From positions 62,001-126,000 of the forward strand of contig JADJRE010000001.1 in the NCBI GenBank assembly GCA_016712375.1: 64,000 nt of DNA, in the 5' to 3' direction. The position numbers and the translations under genes were made by a program. Origin of the DNA: Rhodospirillales bacterium (lineage in GTDB: Bacteria > Pseudomonadota > Alphaproteobacteria > Rhodospirillales > Defluviicoccaceae). The notes below the pieces were generated by a model that did not search any database, was not told the origin of the DNA, and was given only the letters and a program-made list of their open reading frames with translations. Below are positions 46,779 to 57,300 of the stretch, piece by piece (position 1 is the stretch's first letter; every line of letters begins with the position of its first letter).

Positions 46779-47182
46779 GCCCGCGCCGCCAGTGATACGG
46801 CGAAGCTGTCTTCCAGCATCTGGAACCGGATGATCCGGTCTCCCGATATGGTGAGAACGATGGCAAAGGCCGTTTCGACAACTTTGTCGGTCGCCTTCAT
46901 CCGCGAGGCGAGCTCACCCACGATTACGGCTCGCGCGTCGCTTGCCAGGACCTCCTCGACGTCGAATGTCAGCAGTTCGGTCATCGCCCGCGTGCTGGCG
47001 ATAAAATGAGTAACCGCAGAGCGACCAGTTCTATGCCCGATCCATGGAAGGACGCCAGTGTCTCCGGGGATTTCAAACAGGACGTCGTCGTCGAACAACG
47101 TCGCGACAGCTTCGGGACGCCGCCCTTCTGCGAGGGCTGCGAGAAGGTCCCGCGCAATGCTGACGTTCTGCGTCTGGGTCAC
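46775..47182 (-). CDS. NTF2-like (SnoaL-type) protein
   Basis: 135 residues of the cone-shaped NTF2 fold: SIARDLLAALAEGRRPEAVA, LFDDDVLFEIPGDTG, then IGHRTGRSAVTHFI and ISGDRIIRFQMLEDSF. Members are small isomerases, hydrolases or dimerisation units. First gene of the leftward cluster opposite lysR. Confidence 0.88.
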   Translation of the reverse strand: MTQTQNVSIARDLLAALAEGRRPEAVATLFDDDVLFEIPGDTGVLPWIGHRTGRSAVTHFIASTRAMTELLTFDVEEVLASDARAVIVGELASRMKATDKVVETAFAIVLTISGDRIIRFQMLEDSFAVSLAARA

Positions 47183-47542
47183 GTCGCGTCTCCCGACGAA
47201 ATCGCCGCTATGCCCTTTGTCTCGCTCCCAAGAGTGAGATGGCAGGATGGTGTCGGCGTGGGGCGAGATGGCGCCTGAGAAAGGCGCGGATCACTGACGC
47301 CGTCTCTTTGAGCGTTTTTCCGCGTCGCGAAGTGACCAATCTCGATCAGGAGAAACTCGTCATCAGATCGGCAGGTCCCTGCCGCACGCGGGGCAACGGT
47401 CAGGGCAGCCAGTGAATTCGATGGCGTCATCTCGGACACTTTCCTAAACTTGGCGACCATCTTCTTGCGGATAAGTCTAGGTCGCAGGCGACGAGGAAAG
47501 AACACCCGACGCACGACCGCCATCCTTTCGCGGGACGGAGTG
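47183..47542. promoter_or_regulatory. Divergent promoter region between lysR and the catabolic cluster
   Basis: A 360-base gap between divergent genes, where a LysR-type regulator is expected to bind. I could not assign a T-N11-A box or -35/-10 hexamers with confidence. No convincing gene here. Confidence 0.45.
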
Positions 47543-48540
47543 ATGATCGACCGCCTGGACGCCATGCGTGTCTTTGTGACGGTCCTCAACGAGGGGAGCC
47601 TGGCTCGCGCCGGCCAACGGTTGGGCCGATCACCGGCGGCTATTACGCGCGCGCTGGCGGCGTTGGAAAACCATGTCGGCACGCAGTTGCTCCACCGGAC
47701 GACGCGCCGGCTCTCGCTGACCGAGGCAGGGGAGCGCTATGCGGCGGTGTGCCGTCATGTGCTGGCGGAACTCGATGAAGCCGATCTGTTCGCAGCTGGC
47801 CAGCGCGTAACGCCCAGCGGGTATTGACGGTCACGGCACCGGTCATGTTCGGTACCCGAATCCTGCGCCCCATCGTTGGCGAGTTCCTGAAGAACTACCC
47901 GACAGTGCAGATCCGGTATCTCCTTCTCAACCGTATTACGAACCTCGTGGATGAGGGCATCGACGTCGCGCTGCGGATTGCGCCGCTTCAGGACTCGGCT
48001 CTGATCGCCCTGAGGGTCGGCGAGGTGCACCGCGTGCTTTGTGCATCGCCCCGATATCTTGCCGAACGGGCAGCACCCAGAACGATCGCCGATCTCGCCA
48101 ACCACGCCTGCATCGCCATCGAGCCGACGAGCGCCGATGACATCTGGAGCTTTCCGCCGCTTCCAGGACGGAAGATGTCCCGTACCGTGAGGGTCCGACC
48201 CCGGCTCATGGTGAACGCCGACGAGGCGGCCGTAAGCGCGGCGGTGGATGGAGAGGGTATCGTTCGAATCCTGAGCTACAAGATTCAGAAGGAAGTTCAG
48301 GATGGCAGTCTTGTTCGCCTGCTTCCCGACGACGAGCCCCCGCCGATTCCGGTTCACCTCGTGGCATCAGAACATCGCTTAGCGCTGACCAAGGTCCGCG
48401 CTTTCATGGACTTTGCCGTGGAGAGGCTGCGGGCTAATTTCCATGGAACAGTGAACTCGGCTATTTCGGACCTGCCGACGCAAGCGAAGCGGGCAGTACA
48501 GCCGACCATTATCATTTCGGACGTGCAAAACTCATCCTAG
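47543..48540 (+). CDS. LysR-family transcriptional regulator (frameshifted)
   Basis: N-terminal winged helix (MIDRLDAMRVFVTVLNEGSL, then GRSPAAITRALAALENHVGT) with the canonical LysR pattern, ending in a stop after QRVTPSGY. Restoring one G in the GGG at 47819-47821 gives SGVLTVTAPVMFG and continues through the effector domain (LRPIVGEFLKNYPTVQIRYL, LVDEGIDVALRIAPL) to 48540. Full length 332 residues. Divergent from the hydrolase/hydratase cluster, which it probably regulates. Confidence 0.9.
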
Positions 48541-48847
48541 CTAGCCAATCCTGATAGGAAATCATCTGGCACTATGGACAGTCGAGATTAGGCTAAAGCA
48601 GGCCAATGCAGACGTCGGAGTAACATGACTGCATTGGGATAAATCCAATGTTGCGTCCTGACTGCAACACCCGCTTGTGTTGCAGCGGCAACGTGGCTGC
48701 GTCTGCGCTGGACCGCCCGAGATTTCGCGCCCTCTTGCTACCACAGTGCTGACTAGGTAGTGCCGCCCCAGGCGTTGCCTCCAGCTGCAGAACGGCGATG
48801 GCCAGGTTGCCGACGTTGACGGTGGTGCCGGCAGTTTCAGCGCGGGC
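48541..48847. other. Read-through stretch after the tail gene
   Basis: On the minus strand, the frame of the tail gene stays open past its stop at 48848 for about 36 codons (AGTTVNVGNLAIAVLQLEAT), which looks like more beta-structured tail sequence. No start codon of its own. Nearer lysR nothing is seen. Confidence 0.4.
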
Positions 48848-49900
48848 TCACCATTTCCAGGTGGTGGCGACCGCGGCGAGCGTCTGCCGCTGCGCCAGGC
48901 CGGCGCACTGCCAGCCGGCGGCGTTCGGCGCCTCGCGGTTCCACTCGTTCACGGTGCCGCCGTCCTTGGCGACGTTGAGATAGCTGGAGACGGTGGTTGA
49001 GGCGGTGTTGTAGGCGCCGACGGCGATGACCGCGTGCTGGAGCGCCAGCGGTGTTGCAGAGAGCGTCAGGAAGTCCTGGTTGCTCGCGCTTGTGGTGTTC
49101 TGGGTCGCTTGGTTGGAGGCGAACCAGGCGTTGTCGAAGGCATCCAGCCGCAGCGCCAGGATGCGGGCGCCCTGGATATATTATAGCGTGCCGCTTTCCG
49201 ACCGGTACTCCAGGCGGAAGGTGCGGCTCGCAGCGGCGAGGCTGAGCTTCTCCATCACCGCGAACGCCTGGTTGTCCCAGTTGTCCTTGCAGTACCACGC
49301 CCTGTCGCCGTAGGTGATCGCGCCGGTGACATCGTTGAGCCGGCAGCGCATGGCACCGAGATTGGCATTGCTGGCGCGCGTCGCCGACGCGATCACCAGG
49401 TAGTCGCCGGGCGAGGTGGGCGTGAAGGCCAGCGTCGGCGCGGTCTGCCAGCTGGTGCTGCCGGTGTTCACCTGCCCGAGGCTCTCGGCGTAGGCGTCGG
49501 CAGCATCGGCCTTGATCAGCAGCAGGCGCGCGTCTTTGATCTTTGTGGTGTCGCCCGAGTGCGAGGAGTTGATGTTGACGTCGAGCTGCTGTTCGCCTGG
49601 CGCCGTACCGAAGCTGAGCCTGGCGATGCCGAAGAGGCCGACCCAGTCCTGCGGGCTCGATGGCTCCTGACGCTGCATCGACTGCTCGAGGAGCACGGTT
49701 GCGGCCTGGACGTGATAGACCGAGGCCCAGCCGACGTGGTCGTTGGTGCCGCTGGAGTTGGTGAAGGCGGCGGACGCGAACAGCCAATAGTCGGCATCGT
49801 CGTCCGGGGTGAAGGTCAGCGACAGCGTGTTCGTCCAGTCGGCGCTGGTGGTGCTGCTTTCCTGGAGGCTTTCGGCGTAGAAGCTCGGGCGCGCGGGCAT
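48848..49900 (-). CDS. Phage-tail-like structural protein with an internal stop
   Basis: Start MPARPSFYAESLQE at 49900. Contains two similar beta-sandwich halves (TLSLTFTPDDDADYWLFASA and TLAFTPTSPGDYLVIASATR), typical of phage adhesin or receptor-binding tail proteins. At 49181-49183 an in-frame TAA follows SGTL; the same frame then continues YIQGARILALRLDAFDNAWF to the stop at 48848 (WKW end). So this is either a nonsense mutation or a base error. 351 codons in total. Downstream of the larger tail gene. Confidence 0.65.
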
Positions 49901-49936
49901 GGCGGCTCACTCTCCCTGCAGATGGCGACACGGCAT

Positions 49937-52565
49937 CACAGCAGCGTCGCGGCGAGGGTGATGGCGATATCGGCGAGGCTCGCATCGGCAGTGGCGGGCG
50001 CGACGATGCGCAGCACGTCGCCGGCGGCGAAGTCGGTCTGGCTGCCGGCGAAAGTGGCGGTGGTGGCCGAGACGGCGACGGTCGCGGTCAGGAACTGAGC
50101 GCCGTTCTTCTGGATCGAGAACACCGCCGTGCCGGTCGCAGCCGTGCCGGCCTTGAGGCGCGAGCCTGCGGCATTGGCCGGTATGCGGAACGGCCGCGGG
50201 GCGACGAACAGCAGCACGACCTCGCCGTCCGAGGGCTTGCCCACGATGCCGCAGAGGATGTCATAAGGAGCCGGTGACCAGGCACCGGTTCCGTCAAGGA
50301 AGTGTGCAGCATTGTTGTCGAGCTTGGGCAGCAGGCCGTGCGCCGAAGCCGACGCGTTGAGCGTGGTCACGTCGGTTGGCGCCGCCAGCTCGTCGAGCTG
50401 ATCGCGTCGCCGCCGCCGGACTTGTGGCTCGCGGCATGCGACGTGGGCGTGCGCGAGTCGGACAAGCGCGCATCGTTGCCGACGCAGGCGGTGGTGCCGG
50501 TGGCGCCATAGGCAACGGCGATACTGCCGCCGGTGTCCGTCAGGCCGGTGCCGCGCGTCCTGGCGTAGAAGTCTCCTTCGTCGGTCAGGTCCGCCGCACC
50601 GTGGGTGTGTGCCGTCGGCGTCCGCGCATCCGAGAGCCTCGGGTCGTCGCCCTCGCAAACGGTATCGGTGCCCGAGCCATAGGTGGGCGCAATCGCCACT
50701 GTGTCGGTCGCGGGATTGGTAGTGATAGCAATGCCGTCGACACCGGCCAGCGTCAGCGTGTGGGAAGCAGCGTCGGCGACGACGTCTGCTTGCCCGGGAG
50801 CGAGATCGTGCCGAACGCCGGCGTCGAACCGGCAGGACCGACACCGGCGATCGCCGCCACGTCGGCCGGCGAGAAGCTGCGCAGCTCGGTCTCCACCGGA
50901 TCGGCGATCTCGGCGGGCGTGATCTTCGAGGGCAGCAGCCGCGCCGCCGAGGTCTGGTTGAGGCCGCGGATATCCAGCGCGAACTCGAGGATGCGTACCT
51001 GCTCGCTGCCGTCGCCGCCCTGGCCGAACAGCGCCAGCTGCGCGTCGATGGTCTGCCGCAGCGCGGCGGGATCGGCTGCCACGGCCCCCACAGCGTTCGG
51101 TTGGCCTCGTCCAGCGTGACGATCGCCAAGGTCGGCGTCCAGCTGCCCCCACCATCGAGCGAGAAGGACCACAGCAGCTGCGCGTCCATGGGCCCGCCCG
51201 GCGATCCGACGCTGACCACGAGGCGCATCTCCCGGTAGCCGCGCAGGTCGAGGCCGGTGAGGCGCGCTTCCGCACCGGCCGGAAACTCGCCGGCCGAGAC
51301 CGGCACCGTCCACAGCTGATCGCCCTCCCACGCCGGCTGCGAGCGTAGGAAGGCGTCGTCGGAGAAGCCCTCGATGCGGTTGTCGTCGATGTCGTAGGCC
51401 AGCCGGTCGAGGCCGTTCGGCGCCTCGATGCGGATCGCCTTGCCCTGGCCGATGAAGATCTCCTCGGTCAGAACCGGGTCGTACCACAGCATGCTGCCGG
51501 TGGGGCCGTCCTGCCGCCATTGCCGGTTCTCGCCGGCGATGCCGCGCAGCTTCAATTGCGACCAGGTCTCCCCCGCGGTCGCCGCGCGCTGCGCCAGAAT
51601 GTTGCCGCGAATGACGACGTTGTGCGGGGTGGCGCTGAACTGGCTGACGATGATCGCGGTGTCGACGACATTGTCGTTGCCGTACTGGTCGGCGGTGACC
51701 AGGTCGGTGATGGTGTTGGCTAGACCAGCACATCCTCGATCGGCCGCGCCCCCTCACCGTAGCTCGGATCATCGCCCAAGAACACCGCGTAGTTCAGCGG
51801 CACCCGGAAGCTGTTGCCAAGGATGGTGATGTGCTTGCCGCCCAGCACCTTGACGCCTTGCGCGTTGTAGACGCGGTTGCCGATGAAGCGAAATGCGCGC
51901 AGTTGGGTGATCCACAGGTTGAACAGCCGGTCGTCGGAGCGCATCCGGCACTCGATCTGGCCGATCGCGCGCGCATCGATCTCGGCGGAATCGATGCGCA
52001 TGAGGCTGCCCCAGTCCGGACTGCCGGCGGGATCGTCGTCGGTCAGCCGGCCCCAGATGCTGGCATCGACCGAGGCGCAGAGCGTTCCGTCGACGTCCGG
52101 CCAGTCGTCGATCGCGCCGATTTTGGCATCCCAGAATTCGAACTGGTTGACCGCGTCGAGCTTGAGCCGGCTGGTCAGCCGCAGCCGGCGCACCGCTCCG
52201 GCATCGATGCCGGCGGCGAACTGGTAGAGGCCGCTGCCGGCGACACCGACGGTGTCGTCCCAGTTGGTCAGCGCATCGACGTCGGGCACCGCGTCGAAGT
52301 CCTCGGCATCGAGCATCAGCCCGCCAGCGACCACCGTGCACTTCGTCTTCACGCCAGCGAACAACGGGTCCTCCTCGACGGCGCCGACCGGCGAGAACGC
52401 CAGCAGGCTCGCCTGCTTGGTCGAGACTCTGGCGACACCGTTGGACGGCCGGCCGTCGGCGTCGTAGACGCGGGCGAAGTAGGTGCCGGGCTTCAGCGGC
52501 AGGAAGACGTGCGTCTGATCGCCGGTGACGGCGCGCGCCAGCGGCGAGAAGTTGGGCTTCAGCCG
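49937..52565 (-). pseudogene. Phage tail/host-specificity-like protein, N-terminally cut and frameshifted
   Basis: One long protein spread over several frames. From the 5' end: LPLKPGTYFARVYDADGRPS, then a parallel beta-helix-like region (FIGNRVYNAQGVKVLGGKHI and NVVIRGNILAQRAAT), the linker with WYDPVLTEEIFIG, RGLNQTSAARLLPSKI, tail-fibre repeats (DPRLSDARTPTAHTH, DARLSDSRTPTSHAASHKSG) and ASAHGLLPKLDNNAAHFLDG. Frame changes near 51717, 51075, 50795 and 50395. The 5' end is cut at 52565 where it meets a SNF2 gene reading the other way. At least 870 residues. Confidence 0.75.
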
Positions 52566-54115
52566 CAGCCGCGCCGCCGAACTCGCCGCCCTGGAAGAGC
52601 TGATCGCCGCAGCCGGGACTGCCTGGTCGGGCGGCGACGCCCTGCGCATTCTCGGGCAGCGGCTGCGCAAGGCAGGATCCATGGGCGACCACCCGGCTCC
52701 GGCAGGCTTCGCCGCGACGCTCCGGCCGTATCAGGGCCAAGGGTATTCCTGGCTGCGCTTCCTCGGAGAGACGGGGCTCGGCGGCCTACTGGCCGACGAC
52801 ATGGGCCTCGGCAAGACGGTGCAGGCGCTTGCCCATCTTCTCGCCGAGAAGCAGGATGGCCGCGCCGATCGGCCGAGCCTGGTCGTCGCGCCGACGTCGC
52901 TGATGGCGAACTGGCGGATGGAGGCGGAGCGTTTCGCCCCGGCGCTCGAGGTGCTGAGCCTGCACGGAGCGGATCGCAAAGCCCGCTTCGATGCGATTCC
53001 CGGGCACGACCTGGTGCTGACCACCTACGCTGCTACCGCGGGACCGGGATACTCTGCTCGCCCAGCCGTGGCACGCGGTGATCGTCGACGAAGCGCAGAA
53101 CGTCAAGAACCCGGACACTAACGCCGCCCGCATCCTGCGCCAGATCGACGCCCGGCAGCGGTTCTGCCTCACCGGAACGCCGGTCGAGAACCACCTCGGG
53201 GAATTGTGGGCGCTGATGGATTTCCTCAATCCGGGTCTGCTCGGTGACCGCCGGCATTTCGCGCGCACCTTCCGCCTGCCGATCGAGAAGAACGACGACG
53301 CGCCCCGACGACAGGCGCTCGCCCGCCGTGTGCAGCCGTTTCTGTTACGCCGCACCAAGGCGCAGGTCGCAACCGAGCTGCCGCCGAAGACGGAGATCAT
53401 AGAGCGCATCGAAATGGAGGCCGGACAGAGCGCGATCTACGAGGCGGTGCGGCTCACCATGCACCGGAAGGTTCGCGAGGCGGTCGCCGCCAAGGGGCTC
53501 GACCGCAGCCGTATCATCATCCTCGATGCGCTCTTGAAGCTGCGGCAGGTGTGCTGCGATCCCCGCTTGGTCAAGCTGCCGTCGGTGAAGAAGAGCGGCG
53601 CCGCTTCCGCCAAGCTGATCCGGCTGATGGAGATGCTGGAGGAGCTGGTCGCTGAGGGCCGCAGAGTTCTGCTGTTCTCGCAATTCACCAGCATGCTGGC
53701 TTTGATCGAGGAGCGGCTGGCGGCGGCGGGCATCGCCTTCGTCAAGATAACCGGGCGAGGTCCGCGACCGCGCCACACCCGTCGAGCGGTTCCAGGCGGC
53801 CGAGGTCCCGGTTTTCCTGATCAGCCTCAAGGCCGGCGGTGTCGGCTTGAACCTGACTGCCGCCGACACGGTGATCCTCTACGATCCGTGGTGGAACCCG
53901 GCCGTCGAGGCGCAGGCGATCGACCGCGCCCACCGCATCGGCCAGACAAGCCGGTGTTCGTGCATCGGCTGGTGACGCTGAACACGATCGAGGAGAAGAT
54001 GCTGGAGCTGCAGCGCCGCAAGGGTGCGCTGGCCGACGGCCTGTTCGATCCCGAGGCCGGCGGCCCGCTCGACATCACCGCCGACGACCTCGAGCTGCTG
54101 CTCGCCACTCGGTGA
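52566..54115 (+). pseudogene. SNF2-family helicase, C-terminal part, frameshifted
   Basis: Swi2/Snf2 ATPase: ATLRPYQGQGYSWLRFL, Walker A ADDMGLGKTVQALA, VVAPTSLMANW, DEAQ box in IVDEAQNVKN, LTGTPVENHLGELWALMDF, and the C-terminal lobe with LLFSQFTSMLALIEE and VHRLVTLNTIEEKM. Frame shifts near 53045, 53752 (extra G) and 53945 (missing C); between the last two the normal sequence LISLKAGGVGLNL and DRAHRIGQ lies in another frame. The N-terminal several hundred residues are missing: the gene starts abruptly at the junction with the tail gene. Confidence 0.9.
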
Positions 54116-54290
54116 CTGCGCGCTACCGCGTTGAGGTTCGCCGCTTTTTGCTGTGTCTTGCTTCCATGGTGCTGACTGGGCGGGCTGGGCTGCTGCTTCC
54201 AGCGGCAGCAGCGTTCGAGTAAACGTCTGCTATTGCAAACAAAGTTTGGTTGCGGGGGGCCGCCTTGGACTTCATTTCCTGTTCGCCGCC

Positions 54291-54309
54291 CGCGGGCTTG
54301 ATGCCCGCG
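54291..54309. terminator. Possible terminator hairpin after the RTX gene
   Basis: Seven-base perfect stem CGCGGGC / GCCCGCG with loop TTGAT, located 23 bases past the RTX stop. No T-run follows on either strand, so it may only be a processing or attenuating hairpin. Confidence 0.35.
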
Positions 54310-54331
54310 AGCCGCTTCCGGTTTGACCCTC

Positions 54332-57300
54332 TTACGCCGCCAGCAACTGCCCGCTGGTGACCAGGGCCGCCTCGTCGGTGAGGCCGGTGATGCTTTGCAG
54401 CGTGGCCACCTGCGAGAAGGCGTAAGTGGAAGCCGATCCGTCGCGGTCCACCTCGACCTTGCTGTTCCCGGCATCGTCGCTGATGCGCGCGAAGAGGGTG
54501 ATATCGCTGACCCCGGCCGTGTAGCCGGTCAGAAGGTCCGAGATGTCGAGGATGTCGCCGGTCACGCCGCCTGCGGTCAGGGCGAAGTCGGCGACCGTAT
54601 CGATGCCGTTCTCGCCGGGCAGGAAGAGGAAGGTATCCGCGCCCGCTCCGCCATAAAGCGCATCGCCGCTGCCGCCGCCGCTTAAGGAATCGTTGCCGCC
54701 GCCGCCGGTCAGCGTGTTGGCTGTAGAGTTTCCGGTGAGGGTGTCGGCATAGGCCGAGCCCGTCAGGTTCTCGATGCCGGTGATCGTGTCCGTAGCGCCC
54801 CAGCCGTCCGTGGCCGCGCCCGAGGCCAGGCTGGCCGTCACGCCTGCGATGTCATTAACGAAGCTCAGCGTATCCGTACTGCTGCTTCCGTCATACGTAT
54901 CCGCGCCACTGCCGCTGATGAAGGTGTCGCTGCCGGCCTCGCCATAGAGAAGGTCGTCGCCGGTTCCTCCGGTGAGCGTATCGTTGCCGTCTCCGCCGTA
55001 GACCGTGTCGTTGCCCGCGCCCGCGTTGATCTGGTTGCTGCCCGTGGAGCCGGTGATGGTGTCGGCATAGGCCGAGCCCGTGAGGTTCTCGAAATTGGCG
55101 AGGCTGTCGGTGCCGCCCCAGCCGTCCGTCGCCGTTCCGGCCGCCATGTTCACGGTAACCGCCGCAACGTCGGCGCTGTAGTCGGCCGTATCCGTCCCCG
55201 CGCCGCCGTCCAGCGTATCGTTGCCAGCGCCGCCCGAGAGCGTGTCGCTGCCGTTCTCGGCGGAGAGCGTGTCGTCGCCCGCCCCGCCGGAAAGCGTGTC
55301 GTTGCCATCGCCGCTCGTGACCGTGTCGTTGCCGGCTCCGGCCGTGATGACGTTGCTGCCGGCGCTGCCCGTGATCGTGTCGGCGAAAGCGGAAGCCGTC
55401 GCGTGCTCGAAGTTGCGCAAGGTATCCGTATTGCCCCAGCCGTCCGTCGCCGTGCCCGCGAGCAGGTTGATCGTGACCCCGGCCGGATCGAGGCTGTAAT
55501 CCACCGTGTCGTTGCTGGCCTCGCCGTCGATGATGTCGTTGCCCGAACCTCCATAGATGCGGTCGTTCACGTCGCCGCCGTTCAGGGTATCGTTGCCGCC
55601 CTCGCCGTAGATGGTGTCGCCGCCGCCCTGGCCATCGACAACGTCGTCGCCCTCTCCCGCATAGATCGTATCCGAGTTGTTACCGCCCAGGATCGTGTCG
55701 TTGCCGCCATAGGCATAGATCAGGTCGAGCCCGGACCCGCCGTCGATCGTATCGACGCCCGCGCCGCCGTAGATCGTGTCGTTGCTGTCGCCGCCGCTGA
55801 GGGTGTTGTCGCCCGCGCCGCCGTAGATGATGTCGAGCCCTTCATTGCCGGTGATTGTGCGTACGCGTAGCTGACGATGTCGTGGCCCGAGCCGCCGATC
55901 AGGGCGTCGTTGCCACTTCCGCCGAAGAAGACGTCATCCCCAAGCCCACCGTCGAGACTGTCGTTGCCGTCTCCGCCAGAGAGCGTGTCGTTACCATCCA
56001 GGCCAGAGAGCGTGTCGTCTCCGCCCTGCCCGAAGATGAAATCGGCGCTGCCGGTCCCGTTCAGGCTGTTGGCCGTGTCATCGCCCACAATGGCCCCGGC
56101 AGGCGCACCGACCGTCACCGTAACGGTGGCCATATCCGCGCCGCCCTGGCCGTCGGAAACGGTGTAGGAGAACGTGTCGGCCCCGACAAACGCGGGGGAG
56201 GGCGTGTAGCTGAACGATCCATTCGCGGCCAGAGAAACAATAGTGCCGGAAGCCGCCGTGACCGCAGTTTCGACCACGGAGAGCGTGTCGCCGTCGATAT
56301 CGCTGTCTGCGCCCTGGCCATTGTCGGCCAGGACATTGCCGGTCAGCGGCGTGGCATAGGCAACCGTAAAGGCATCATCGGCGGCGATGGGCGAGTGATG
56401 CGTGGTCATGGTTATCAGGTCAAAATAATCGCCTGAGGATTCACCAAAATAGATCTTTTCGACCTGTTGATCTGAACCAGTTTGATAGTGGTTTTTGACC
56501 GCGATCGAACCGCTTATCAGGCCTCCAAACGAGAATGGTGTTTCTACATAAATGAGGAGATCATCGTTTTCTTGAGAGAATTGTAAATTCTCAAGCGTAA
56601 CTGTGTATTCGTCTTCGTACCTGTAAACAAATTTGATCGAATCGGCCCCGCCAGACGCATCGTCAATGACATCATAGCCATAAGCAAGTTCGACCTCGTA
56701 AACATCATTTCCCGCACCGCCAGACAGAAGATTATTGCCTCCACGCCCCTTGAGAATGTTTGCTCCGCTGTCGCCTGTCAGCTCATCGTCGCCTTCTGAG
56801 CCGTAGACATTCTCAATGTTGGAAAATGTTCCAGAGCTGGTTTGACCTGAATAAATCCCGTTGTGAGATCGACTATTACACCGTCCCCAACGCATAGAAA
56901 GAGAGCGTATCAATACCGCCACCCCCTTCTGTGGCGTCCACACCTTCGCCTGGGCTGATCTCATCATCACCTTCGCCTCCGTCAAGCACGTCATCGCCGG
57001 CATTGCCGTAGAGCGCATCGTTTCCAGCCTGCCCATAGAGGCCGTCATTTCCTTCATCGCCTGCTAGAATGTCATCCCCCGAGCCGGCATGGATCGTGTC
57101 GTTACCCAGTCCGCCATACAGTTCATCGGTATCGCTCCCTCCGGCAATCGTGTCGTTCCCATCGCCAGCAAGGACAACGTTATATCCATCACCAACGTTG
57201 ATAACATCGTCTCCGGCATAGCCGAAGATAACATCGTGGTCATCGTCGGGAATGGCGGACGTATAGAGGCCAGTCAAGGTATCCGGGCTCTGGTCGTCGT

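Noticed and set aside
51831..53081. Plus-strand open frame of 416 codons joining the tail and helicase regions
   Set aside because: The first part is antisense to the tail gene and the second part is the wrong frame of the SNF2 gene.
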